This document shows positions 1-7,232 of a stretch of 64,000 bases of DNA, piece after piece. The notes below the pieces were generated by a model. That model was not told where the DNA came from and did no database searches. It saw only the letters and a list, made by a program, of their open reading frames with translations. The stretch is from an uncultured Aquimarina sp. GTDB lineage: Bacteria; Bacteroidota; Bacteroidia; Flavobacteriales; Flavobacteriaceae. The stretch lies in assembly GCA_947498765.1 (NCBI GenBank), contig CANMLG010000031.1, forward strand, positions 1 to 64,000, read 5' to 3'. A program made the translations under genes and the position numbers. The stretch's first letter is position 1, and every line of letters begins with the position of its first letter.

Positions 1-16
1 ATTTAAAATTAATAAA

Positions 17-48
17 AAAATATCGGGGGTCATGACCCCCGATATTTT
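17..48. terminator. Perfect 32-bp palindrome, probable bidirectional terminator
   Basis: The 32 bases are an exact reverse-complement palindrome. The stem has a GC core (CGGGGGTCA / TGACCCCCG) closed by A/T tails on both sides, so either strand would give a GC hairpin followed by a short U run. This is the classic form of a Rho-independent terminator serving converging genes. The gene to its left lies outside the window. Its role is inferred from structure alone. Confidence 0.7.
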
Positions 49-60
49 AAACTTTACACA

Positions 61-80
61 TTTGGTAGGATACTACCAAA
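61..80. repeat. Short inverted repeat, 8-bp stem
   Basis: TTTGGTAG and CTACCAAA pair across a 4-base loop. No clear T run follows on the plus strand, so it is a weak terminator at best. It sits 12 bases after the stronger palindrome at 17-48. Confidence 0.4.
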
Positions 81-125
81 AAAGGCAATTAAAGGAGATG
101 ATGCAACAATTATTTAGTAATTTAT

Positions 126-151
126 AACCGAAGTTTTAAGGAGCTTCGGTT
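126..151. terminator. Hairpin at the 3' end of the broken minus-strand gene
   Basis: AACCGAAG (126-133) pairs with CTTCGGTT (144-151) across a 10-base loop. The hairpin overlaps the stop codon of the minus-strand pseudogene at 151-435, which suggests it once terminated that gene. The T run is weak on both strands. Confidence 0.45.
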
Positions 152-435
152 TATTCTTGATTGTCAATTTTGTTTTTAGTCAATAAAAGGGTATCTATAA
201 GTTCTACAATATGCTCTACATTTTGGTCGCCAGAGCCTCTTAAGCCATTAACGTCAATAAATGAAATTTCTCCTTTAGATTCTGTTTCAGTAGCCCATTT
301 TTTCCATTTGTTTTGCATGGCTAGATTAAGACCTTTAATTAAAAGATTTTGTTCAACTTCTAATAGGTATTCAGAAAATTCTTTTAGCTGTTTTTAATAT
401 TCAAGATCAGAATTTAATTTTATGGTTTTGGACAT
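151..435 (-). pseudogene. Small unknown gene interrupted by an in-frame TAA
   Basis: Read on the minus strand from ATG at 435, the frame gives MSKTIKLNSDLEY, then a TAA at 396-394. It continues in the same frame as about 81 further codons to the TAA at 153-151. The downstream part is charged and protein-like (KQLKEFSEYLLEVEQ, then WKKWATETESKGEISF). No alternative start precedes this part except an internal ATG at about codon 40. One base change at codon 14 would restore a protein of 94 residues. I do not recognise the family. It is probably a decayed gene, although a translated C-terminal fragment or a sequencing error cannot be excluded. Confidence 0.5.
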
Positions 436-703
436 GTTCTTAAAAGTTTAATTTATTTTAGAGCGACAAAGCAAAAACCTATACACTAATAATAAGTTAA
501 GTCGGCTACGCTTCCAATTTATTAGTATCACACCAGCCCAAAAAAGGCTTTTGGCAATCCCCAGTCAAAGACGAAAAAGAGTTTTCTTTTTGTTATTGCT
601 TAATAGTTCCTCCACTAAGTTGAAATAATAAACTTGTATACCAGTTAAAATAGTATAAAATGGAAACTCATTGTAAGAACATTTTATAGAATACTATTTA
701 CAA
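436..703. other. Intergenic stretch with repeat-like sequence
   Basis: No open frame of note is present. ACTAATAA at 485-492 is inverted at 519-526 around the core CGGCTACGCTTCC. It is followed by TCACACCAGC, and the reverse complement of that word recurs inside the MITE-like element near 2695. A second small hairpin (AAAAAGA / TCTTTTT) lies at 575-592. This may be a decayed repeat, but the boundaries are not visible. Confidence 0.3.
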
Positions 704-1300
704 CTACTTTTCCAAAAAGAAAGAAGTATCACTAATATCATCATACTCCACAGCCCATTTTTCAGTAGATCCTTTACTAAACAAATAATACAATTCGGTA
801 ATTAATCGGTTTTGCGCATTGGTTTTAAATGTAGAAGATGCTATTTGAGTAAGTAAACGCTTATCAACCAATTCGCTAATTTCATTATAATCTTCTGGTT
901 CAAATGGGTTTAGAAAATCTTGTTGTAGATCATAATAAGTCAACTTGGGATAGAGTTGAATTTCGGGCTCAGGAATTTTTGTGACTCTTATAATTTGATC
1001 TTCTTCATTTATTGAAAAATCAATCTCTTTCAAATTATAGGATATCGTTGCTTTTGCTTTTACCAGTACAACTGCTTTTTTTTCGGCAGTTAGCCAATCT
1101 AAATAATATTTTCTGGCATCTTTATAGGTAATTACATCCGAAAAATAACCTTCAGTAACCACTAGCTTACTCACATTTTTTAATTGCTGTTCGATTAATT
1201 GATTTCCTGTAATTTGAGTACTTGTATCTTTATTTGAAAACCGATGGTAACCAAAAACAGCAATAGCACCTATTAAAATTCCTAAAAAAATCTGTTTCAT
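704..1300 (-). CDS. DUF4230 domain protein, membrane-anchored
   Basis: The protein has about 198 residues and starts with a short basic end and one hydrophobic segment (MKQIFLGILIGAIAVFGYHRF), an uncleaved anchor or signal. The remainder fits the DUF4230 pattern common in Bacteroidota: an early LVVTEG stretch, repeated Val/Ala-Lys strands (VVLVKAKATISYNL) and a conserved C-terminal helix (QNRLITELYYLF). I chose the ATG at 1300 over the one at 1312 because it places the signal directly at the N terminus. The molecular function of the family is unknown. It stands alone, upstream of DUF4136 on the map but separated from it by 82 bases on the same strand. Confidence 0.8.
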   Translation of the reverse strand: MKQIFLGILIGAIAVFGYHRFSNKDTSTQITGNQLIEQQLKNVSKLVVTEGYFSDVITYKDARKYYLDWLTAEKKAVVLVKAKATISYNLKEIDFSINEEDQIIRVTKIPEPEIQLYPKLTYYDLQQDFLNPFEPEDYNEISELVDKRLLTQIASSTFKTNAQNRLITELYYLFSKGSTEKWAVEYDDISDTSFFLEK

Positions 1301-1382
1301 ACATTTATACAATTGTGCATTAAGCTACACAAAATAGTGGCACTCTATTTTAAACTTTAAAATTGTTTATTAAGTATGCTAA

Positions 1383-1910
1383 TTACTTTGGAGTTGGTGG
1401 ATATTTTGCTAAAATAGAAGCTACTATTTCATAAATACGCTCTTCTTTATCCTCAGGAGTTTGTTGTCCTAGTGGTGCGCTTCCGATGCCTTGCCAAATG
1501 AGCTCTTTTTTATTTGCATCAATCAAGTCTATAAATAAGGTACCTTCAATAACATCATATGTATTGGCAAAATTATTTCCCCACCAAAAAGGACTCCAAC
1601 CAAAACCGAAGCCAAAATTATTAGGGTACAAATAGGTGTTTTTTTCTGCTTCGGTACTTATGTTTACCAATAAGTCTGGTGTTTCCGATTTTGTTAAACC
1701 CCGCGATTGCATTACCGTATCAATGGATCTTAAAATACGACGCTTATCTAAATCACTAATCTCAACATCATCAATACCCGGCTTAAAAAAAGCAAATGTT
1801 TTATAATTGGTAAACGATGCTTTGGTATCATAATCTGTAGTTACCCTAACTGTGGTACATGCTGTTACTAACACGCCACAAATAATTCCTAAAATAAACC
1901 TGACTCCCAT
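1383..1910 (-). CDS. DUF4136 lipoprotein
   Basis: The 175-residue protein has a lipoprotein signal ending in LVTAC, with Cys 18 the predicted lipidated residue. It then has the DUF4136 hallmark VTTDYDTKASFTNYKTFAF. The family is small, exported and of unknown biochemical role. Near the middle is a Phe/Gly/Trp-rich stretch (FGFGFGWSPFWWGN), followed by a conserved LFIDLIDANKKELIWQG strand region typical of the family. A paralogue with the same layout lies at 14403-14918. The start is the only ATG that precedes the signal peptide. Confidence 0.88.
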   Translation of the reverse strand: MGVRFILGIICGVLVTACTTVRVTTDYDTKASFTNYKTFAFFKPGIDDVEISDLDKRRILRSIDTVMQSRGLTKSETPDLLVNISTEAEKNTYLYPNNFGFGFGWSPFWWGNNFANTYDVIEGTLFIDLIDANKKELIWQGIGSAPLGQQTPEDKEERIYEIVASILAKYPPTPK

Positions 1911-2043
1911 AATAATCTTTTTATTATAGTGATCAAAAATTATACCGATTCTTATAAAAAACCTTTAATTATCTCTTAAAAAAACAACAACACTAACATT
2001 ACACACTAACTTATTAACAACAATTACAACATAATTTTAATAA

Positions 2044-2205
2044 CTATTCTCGATTTTTATCAAAACCGTAAGGACAATGCCTACAACCACTTTTGCAGCA
2101 ATAGCCACGTTTAAGGTGATATTGTTCTGTAAAACAACGATAGCCTTCTGGTGTTAAATAAAAGTCTCCTTCTTCGGGTTGCAATGCTTTTTTATATTCC
2201 GACAT
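2044..2205 (-). CDS. Small Cys-rich DUF5522 family protein
   Basis: The 53-residue frame begins MSEYKKALQPEEGDFYLTPE and ends with the family signature GYCCKSGCRHCPYGF. The five Cys and one His in that signature would suit a metal or Fe-S site, but the function is not known to me. A widespread Bacteroidota and proteobacterial family has the same size and the same CCxSGCRHCPYGF core, so I consider it a real gene. The product is likely cytoplasmic, as no signal or membrane segment is seen. It is divergent from the HExxH protein at 2255, with 49 bases between the starts. Confidence 0.85.
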   Translation of the reverse strand: MSEYKKALQPEEGDFYLTPEGYRCFTEQYHLKRGYCCKSGCRHCPYGFDKNRE

Positions 2206-2254
2206 TAATAAAGTTCATTTCTATTATTACACAAAAATACTATCTTGCAACCGT

Positions 2255-2584
2255 ATGCGAGTGCTTGTAAGTAAAATACTTTTAGGAAAACATTTTGGTG
2301 GAATGACACTATGGCCCTTTATTATTTTAAAGGATGAAGCCTTAAAACAAGATGCTACTTTAATGAATCACGAAGAAATTCATTTAGTCCAACAGCTCGA
2401 ACTATTGATTATTCCCTTTTATATTTGGTATGGTACCGAGTTTTTAATTAAATGGGCTATTTACAAGGATCGCTACATTGCGTATCGTAATATCTCTTTT
2501 GAGCGCGAGGCCTACGACCAGGAGTCCAATTTATTTTATTTAAGTAGTCACCGATCCCGATGGAACTTTTTGCGTTATCTTTAA
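2255..2584 (+). CDS. Small HExxH protein, putative membrane-associated metallopeptidase-like
   Basis: The 109-residue protein carries HEEIH at residues 39-43 in the context LMNHEEIHLVQQLELL. A hydrophobic segment (LLIIPFYIWYGTEFLI, about 50-65) follows, then a downstream FEREAYD at 82-88 that could give a third Glu ligand, as in gluzincins. Short proteins of this design are common in Flavobacteriaceae and are annotated as hypothetical. Peptidase activity is an inference from the motif only. The stop codon overlaps the left arm of the MITE-like element. Confidence 0.65.
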   Translation: MRVLVSKILLGKHFGGMTLWPFIILKDEALKQDATLMNHEEIHLVQQLELLIIPFYIWYGTEFLIKWAIYKDRYIAYRNISFEREAYDQESNLFYLSSHRSRWNFLRYL

Positions 2585-2811
2585 ACTCGCATTATGTATG
2601 CATTAGAACTTTGTTATGAACATTGAAAACTCAATAGGGCTGGAATGTAAAGCCAAAGGCTTGGCTTGTTATGAAAGAACTCGCTGGTGTGATGGAGTGT
2701 TTTGTTGATTTCAGGATAGCACCGATATGGTTACATCAAAAAACACATCGAAACCTTTGATTTTGAATAGATTTCGATACGAAATAGCTTTTTTAATGCA
2801 TAATTCGGGTT
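2584..2811. mobile_element. MITE-like element with imperfect terminal inverted repeats
   Basis: The left arm 2584-2605 reads AACTCGCATTATG...GCATTA. The reverse complement of the right arm (2794-2811) reads AACCCGAATTATGCATTA. These match at 16 of 18 positions after allowing a 4-base TATG insertion. The 228-bp interior has no coding frame but has a 7-bp hairpin (AAGCCAA / TTGGCTT, 2650-2667) and the word CGCTGGTGTGATGG. The size, terminal repeats and lack of genes fit a non-autonomous miniature element. No target-site duplication is obvious, so the call is moderate. Confidence 0.45.
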
Positions 2812-2822
2812 AAACGTATCCT

Positions 2823-3758
2823 ATGACTACTCCAATAAAAAATGAAAAAATAATACACCCTTTATTAGAAGCACATCAAGTGGAACTTTTTATAAAAAGG
2901 GAAGATTTAATACACCCTTTTATTTCGGGTAATAAGTTCCGAAAATTAAAATATAATATTTCCGAAGCCAAACAACAAAACAAAAAAACACTACTCACTT
3001 TTGGCGGTGCTTTTAGTAATCATATTGCAGCTACTGCTGCTGCAGGAAATGCTTATGGCTTTAAAACTATAGGCATTATTCGGGGAGATGAATTAGGCCT
3101 TGACATTGACAAAACGCTTACCCAAAACAGCACTCTAGCTTTTGCTGTTAAACAAGGCATGCAACTTCATTTTATAAGCAGAGCAGATTATAAATTAAAA
3201 GAGCAAGCCAGTTTTATAACTCAATTACAACATACATTTGGTGATTTTTACTTAATTCCAGAAGGAGGCACCAATGAATTAGCCATTAAAGGGTGTTCCG
3301 AAATTTTAACACCTAATGATCATACTTTTGATATGGTTTGCTGTTCGGTAGGTACCGGAGGCACAGTAGCTGGATTAATTAGAAGTGCCCAAGCTCAACA
3401 ACATATTATGGGTTTTCCTGCCCTTAAGGAAAATTACTTACACCTTGAAATTTCAAAAAAAACAACACAGCACAATTGGGAACTCAATAGAGACCACCAT
3501 TTTGGAGGTTACGCCAAAACCACCCCCGAATTAATTACCTTTATAAATGATTTTTATAAAACCCAAAAAATTTTATTGGACCCCATATATACCGGAAAAC
3601 TTTTATACGGTATTTTTGAATGCTTAAAGCAAGGAAAATTTAGAAAAAAAACACGTATTTTAGCCATTCATACTGGCGGTATTCAGGGTATTGCTGGTAT
3701 AAACACTAAATTGAAAAAAAAGGGGCAAAAGCTCATTACTACCAGTTATGAAATTTAA
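2823..3758 (+). CDS. PLP-dependent enzyme, ACC deaminase / D-cysteine desulfhydrase family
   Basis: The 311-residue fold-type II PLP enzyme has the motif SGNKFRKLKY, where Lys 38 would bind PLP. The phosphate and substrate loop GGAFSNHIAA lies at 61-70, and the glycine loop SVGTGGTVAGLI in the middle. The family removes ammonia or sulfide from small amino acids (1-aminocyclopropane-1-carboxylate, D-cysteine). The substrate here is not predictable, and the protein is slightly shorter than typical ACC deaminases. It is the first gene of an operon: its last 11 bases overlap the glucosaminidase gene, and hemL follows. Confidence 0.85.
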   Translation: MTTPIKNEKIIHPLLEAHQVELFIKREDLIHPFISGNKFRKLKYNISEAKQQNKKTLLTFGGAFSNHIAATAAAGNAYGFKTIGIIRGDELGLDIDKTLTQNSTLAFAVKQGMQLHFISRADYKLKEQASFITQLQHTFGDFYLIPEGGTNELAIKGCSEILTPNDHTFDMVCCSVGTGGTVAGLIRSAQAQQHIMGFPALKENYLHLEISKKTTQHNWELNRDHHFGGYAKTTPELITFINDFYKTQKILLDPIYTGKLLYGIFECLKQGKFRKKTRILAIHTGGIQGIAGINTKLKKKGQKLITTSYEI

Positions 3759-4587
3759 AGTATATATCACACTTATAGCAAGTGTATTTTTATTGTTTTC
3801 ATGTAAAAGTAAAAAAATAGTTTACACACCAAAAAAGAAAACAAACACGCAAAAAACCATTCCTAAAAAAACACCAAGTACTCCTAAAAAAATTACAAAA
3901 AAACCTACTAGTACACCAAAATCAGCACCTGCAGTAGGTACTTATGGTAATAAAGTAGCCAATTATATTACTACGTACTCTGAAATTGCTATGGAGCAAA
4001 TGCGTCAATACAAAATACCTGCTAGTATTACCTTAGCTCAAGGTATTTTAGAATCTGGTGCAGGTACTGGCGATTTAACTCGCAGAGCTAATAACCATTT
4101 TGGAATTAAATGTCACAATTGGAAAGGCGCCAAAGTATACCATGATGATGATCGGGCTCAAGAATGTTTTAGAAAATATAGCAATGCCAATTTTTCATTT
4201 CAAGATCACTCCTTATTTTTAACAGGTCGCAAACGCTACTTAGGCTTATTCAAACTAGCAAACGATGACTATAAAAGTTGGGCTAAAGGACTTCGGAAAG
4301 CTGGCTATGCAACCGACCCAAAATACCCTGCTAAATTAATTAACCTTATTGAAAAATATAAGTTGTATAATTTCGATGCAAGAGTTTTAGGGAAATCTGA
4401 AAAAGATGCGAAAAAGGTAATTGGAAAATCAGATCAATACACTGTTAAAAAAGGAGATACTTTATACAGTATAGCTCGAAAACATAAAATTTCAGTAGCC
4501 GAATTAAAAGAATTTAATGGTATTGAAAACAACACCATTCACGAAGGGCAAACTTTATATGTAAAACCCCTACCAAAGGATTTTTAA
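3748..4587 (+). CDS. Glucosaminidase (GH73) - LysM lipoprotein
   Basis: This 279-residue exported peptidoglycan hydrolase starts with a lipoprotein signal ending LLFSC (Cys 19). A Lys/Thr/Pro-rich linker follows (about 23-62), then a GH73 N-acetylglucosaminidase-type domain (about 68-208) with the likely catalytic Glu 102 in [12 protein letters not shown] and the NHFGIKC motif. It ends in a single LysM at 230-273 ([20 protein letters not shown]). It probably trims murein from the periplasmic face. It overlaps the preceding gene by 11 bases, and hemL starts one base after its stop, so the three genes are almost certainly cotranscribed. Confidence 0.9.
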   Translation: MKFKVYITLIASVFLLFSCKSKKIVYTPKKKTNTQKTIPKKTPSTPKKITKKPTSTPKSAPAVGTYGNKVANYITTYSEIAMEQMRQYKIPASITLAQGILESGAGTGDLTRRANNHFGIKCHNWKGAKVYHDDDRAQECFRKYSNANFSFQDHSLFLTGRKRYLGLFKLANDDYKSWAKGLRKAGYATDPKYPAKLINLIEKYKLYNFDARVLGKSEKDAKKVIGKSDQYTVKKGDTLYSIARKHKISVAELKEFNGIENNTIHEGQTLYVKPLPKDF

Positions 4588-4588
4588 T

Positions 4589-5875
4589 ATGTTATATCAA
4601 CGTAGTAGTGCTTTATTTAACGAAGCAAAAAAAGTAATACCAGGAGGTGTCAACTCGCCAGTACGTGCCTTTAAAGCCGTTGGGGGTGATCCCATTTTTG
4701 TAAAAAAAGCCAAAGGTGCTTATTTATATGACGAAGATGGCAATCGACTAATAGACTATATCAACTCATGGGGGCCTATGATTTTAGGCCATGCGCATCC
4801 ACCTGTAGTTGATGCCGTAGTAACAAAAGCAAAATTAGGAACTAGTTTTGGAATGCCTACTGAAATTGAAACTAAAATAGCGGAGCTTGCTGTAAGCATG
4901 GTACCTAATGTTGACAAAATTCGTTTTGTAAATTCGGGAACCGAAGCTTGTATGAGTGCCGTACGTTTAGCTCGTGGTTTTACCGGAAAAGATAAAATCA
5001 TCAAATTTGCAGGTTGTTATCACGGACATAGTGATTCCTTTTTAATACAAGCTGGTAGTGGTGCCGTAACCTTTGGATCACCAAATAGTCCAGGTGTTAC
5101 TGCGGGGACTGCAAAAGACACCCTACTTGCCGAATACAACAATTTAGCTAATGTAGAAACCTTAATTAATGCTAACAAAAATGAAATTGCTTGTATTATT
5201 ATAGAGCCCGTTGCCGGAAATATGGGATGTATTCCTCCAGCTGAAGGTTTTTTAGAAGGTTTACGTAGCCTTTGCGACAAGCATAACATTTTACTTATTT
5301 TTGACGAAGTCATGACCGGCTTTCGATTAGCCGCTGGAGGTGTTCAAGAATTGTTTACTATAAATGCAGACATTGTTACTTTTGGAAAAGTAATTGGTGG
5401 TGGGTTACCTGTTGGCGCCTTTGCTGCTCGAAATGAAATTATGAATCATTTAGCGCCACTTGGCCCCGTGTACCAAGCAGGAACTTTAAGTGGAAATCCA
5501 TTAGCCATGGCTGCAGGTTATGCTATGCTTACCGAGTTAAATGAAGATAAAGAAGTTTTTAATCGCTTAGCCGAAAAAACAGTCTATTTACATAAAGGTA
5601 TTGCTCAAGCCTTAAACAAACACAAAGTTACACATACTATTAATAGATTAGGCTCTATGATTTCAGTTCATTTTGATGCACAACCTGTTATTGATTTTAC
5701 TTCGGCAGCCAAAGGAAATAATGAAACCTTTAAAAAGTTTTTTCATGGGATGCTGGAAAACGGTATATACATTGCTCCAAGTGCATTTGAAACCTGGTTT
5801 ATTACCGATGCCCTTACTTATAAGGACTTAGATGAAACCATTGCTGTTGTTGAAAAAATAGCGCCAACGCTTTAA
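4589..5875 (+). CDS. hemL: Glutamate-1-semialdehyde 2,1-aminomutase
   Basis: The 428-residue cytoplasmic PLP enzyme converts glutamate-1-semialdehyde to 5-aminolevulinate, the second step of the C5 tetrapyrrole pathway. The diagnostic features are all present: VNSPVRAF near the N terminus, the NSGTEACM loop at 115-122, GCYHGHSD at 142-149, FDEVMTGFR at 238-246 (Asp 239 on the PLP ring nitrogen) and the PLP lysine Lys 267 in [14 protein letters not shown]. The length is normal. It starts one base after the glucosaminidase stop. The remaining haem genes seen here (hemACDEF) are 36 kb away, so the pathway is split across loci. Confidence 0.97.
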   Translation: MLYQRSSALFNEAKKVIPGGVNSPVRAFKAVGGDPIFVKKAKGAYLYDEDGNRLIDYINSWGPMILGHAHPPVVDAVVTKAKLGTSFGMPTEIETKIAELAVSMVPNVDKIRFVNSGTEACMSAVRLARGFTGKDKIIKFAGCYHGHSDSFLIQAGSGAVTFGSPNSPGVTAGTAKDTLLAEYNNLANVETLINANKNEIACIIIEPVAGNMGCIPPAEGFLEGLRSLCDKHNILLIFDEVMTGFRLAAGGVQELFTINADIVTFGKVIGGGLPVGAFAARNEIMNHLAPLGPVYQAGTLSGNPLAMAAGYAMLTELNEDKEVFNRLAEKTVYLHKGIAQALNKHKVTHTINRLGSMISVHFDAQPVIDFTSAAKGNNETFKKFFHGMLENGIYIAPSAFETWFITDALTYKDLDETIAVVEKIAPTL

Positions 5876-5931
5876 TAAGTATCCTATTTTCAGAAGTATT
5901 TCACCTTGATAGGTTATCATATCTATAAAAT

Positions 5932-5964
5932 AAAAAAGACAGCATGATTAAAAACCATGCTGTC
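5932..5964 (-). terminator. Rho-independent terminator of the M57 peptidase gene
   Basis: On the minus strand GACAGCATG pairs with CATGCTGTC across a 9-base loop and is followed directly by TTTTTT. It lies between the convergent hemL and M57 peptidase genes and fits the minus strand best. Confidence 0.8.
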
Positions 5965-6038
5965 ATCAAGTAAAAAGAGTATAACTAGGAAAAACTAAAA
6001 AAGTATTTTTAAACCATTGTTATATCAATGGTTATTTT

Positions 6039-6917
6039 TTAATATAAGAAGTTAAGGGCCGTAATATCATTTCTGTTAAATTCGCCCGTAACACCTGATC
6101 CAAAGCAAGCATTCATAATGGATCCTGGATCTTCTCTTCGGGCAGTACCTGGTATAAACTCTGCCCCTACACCAGCAGTCCCTTCAGGTCGTCCATTAGC
6201 ACAACTTGATCTACTAAACCAATCTGTGTGTCGCAAACCGATAGAATGTCCCATTTCATGCGTAATTACATGTTCATTTGTATCTGCACTACTTGTTCCT
6301 ATTCCATAAATACGTATTAATTGATTTGGAAAACCAGCTCGACTTGGAAAACCTGCTACCCCTCCACTAATCAACCTACCTCTAGAATCTCTTTCATCTG
6401 GATTGTAATATACTACCATATCAAAATTTTGATAACCACTAAATCCAAAATCTAAAGTAAAACGTATATCCAAACCTAACCTGTTATAATTATCTATAGC
6501 TCTTCGTAAGCCTTCAACACTATTTCGAGGTAAAGCAAACCTTCCTTCGCTAATCCCAATCACATTAATTGTTCTAATCGCAGTTACTAAATTAAAAGTA
6601 CTGTATTGCTCTCCTGTAATTTCTTCCTGTACATCAAAAGATTTTAGATAAGCTTCGGGTAAAGCAATATCTCCTTCAACTAAATATCTAGATTCTGTAG
6701 TGCCATCGGGCAATACAAAATCTGTAAGTTCAGCAGTATTGGCTTCAAAGCCTAAGTTTTTTAATTTTGATAAATCCGACGTACTAATTGAAGATTCAAT
6801 CCCAATTTCTTCATTAGTTTCGTCAGTATTTTCTTTTTCACATGATGTAAAAAGCACTAAAAATAAGCTTGACATTAAAAAGCATGAGTATGCTTTTTTT
6901 TGATTTAAAAAATTCAT
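6039..6917 (-). CDS. M57-type (dual-action HEIGH) metallopeptidase lipoprotein
   Basis: From ATG 6917 the protein has about 292 residues with a lipoprotein signal (FLMSSLFLVLFTSCEKEN). The catalytic zinc motif HEMGHSIGLRH is at residues 220-230, inside THEMGHSIGLRHTDW. The region GSIMNAC near the C terminus supplies the Met-turn of a metzincin. The overall layout matches the Bacteroidota dual-action HEIGH peptidase family (MEROPS M57). It is predicted to be anchored outside the cytoplasm. An upstream in-frame ATG at 7010 would add an unlikely 31-residue leader, so I rejected it. The gene is divergent from the S8 protease across an AT-rich 315-bp region. Confidence 0.85.
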   Translation of the reverse strand: MNFLNQKKAYSCFLMSSLFLVLFTSCEKENTDETNEEIGIESSISTSDLSKLKNLGFEANTAELTDFVLPDGTTESRYLVEGDIALPEAYLKSFDVQEEITGEQYSTFNLVTAIRTINVIGISEGRFALPRNSVEGLRRAIDNYNRLGLDIRFTLDFGFSGYQNFDMVVYYNPDERDSRGRLISGGVAGFPSRAGFPNQLIRIYGIGTSSADTNEHVITHEMGHSIGLRHTDWFSRSSCANGRPEGTAGVGAEFIPGTARREDPGSIMNACFGSGVTGEFNRNDITALNFLY

Positions 6918-7049
6918 AATAAACAAATAATTAATTAGTAAACATTGTGTGTCTAGCGCTAGTGCCGCTAAATTACGATAGATTAGCACTTTAGACATAT
7001 TTGGAATCATAAATTTTTTAAATCTTATTATTTTTTATGAATCACATTT

Positions 7050-7075
7050 TTTTTATGATAATTTTATCATAAAAA
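7050..7075. promoter_or_regulatory. Inverted repeat in the divergent peptidase promoter region
   Basis: TTTTTATGATAA pairs with TTATCATAAAAA across two bases, a 12-bp perfect stem. The half-site word TCATAAA also occurs near 7007 and 7131. The 6918-7232 region between the two divergent peptidase genes holds no other gene. It may be an operator for one or both, but no known regulator motif is recognised. Confidence 0.35.
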
Positions 7076-7232
7076 TTAAAAAAAATAAATTTTTTACTAA
7101 TTTTTAAAAGTTTATCAATAATCAATTTAATCATAAAATGACTTAAAAAAGTTTAAATTAACTTAAAATTTACTTATTATAAGTCAAATTAAACTTAATG
7201 TCTTAATTTTAGCAGAACAAAAAACAGCTTTT

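Noticed and set aside
161..397. Plus-strand frame of 78 codons at the left edge
   Set aside because: It is the complement of the broken minus-strand gene at 151-435, whose reading is more protein-like, and its sequence has no coding character of its own.
4756..5313. Two minus-strand frames inside hemL
   Set aside because: They lie wholly opposite a gene with intact catalytic motifs and are codon-bias shadows.
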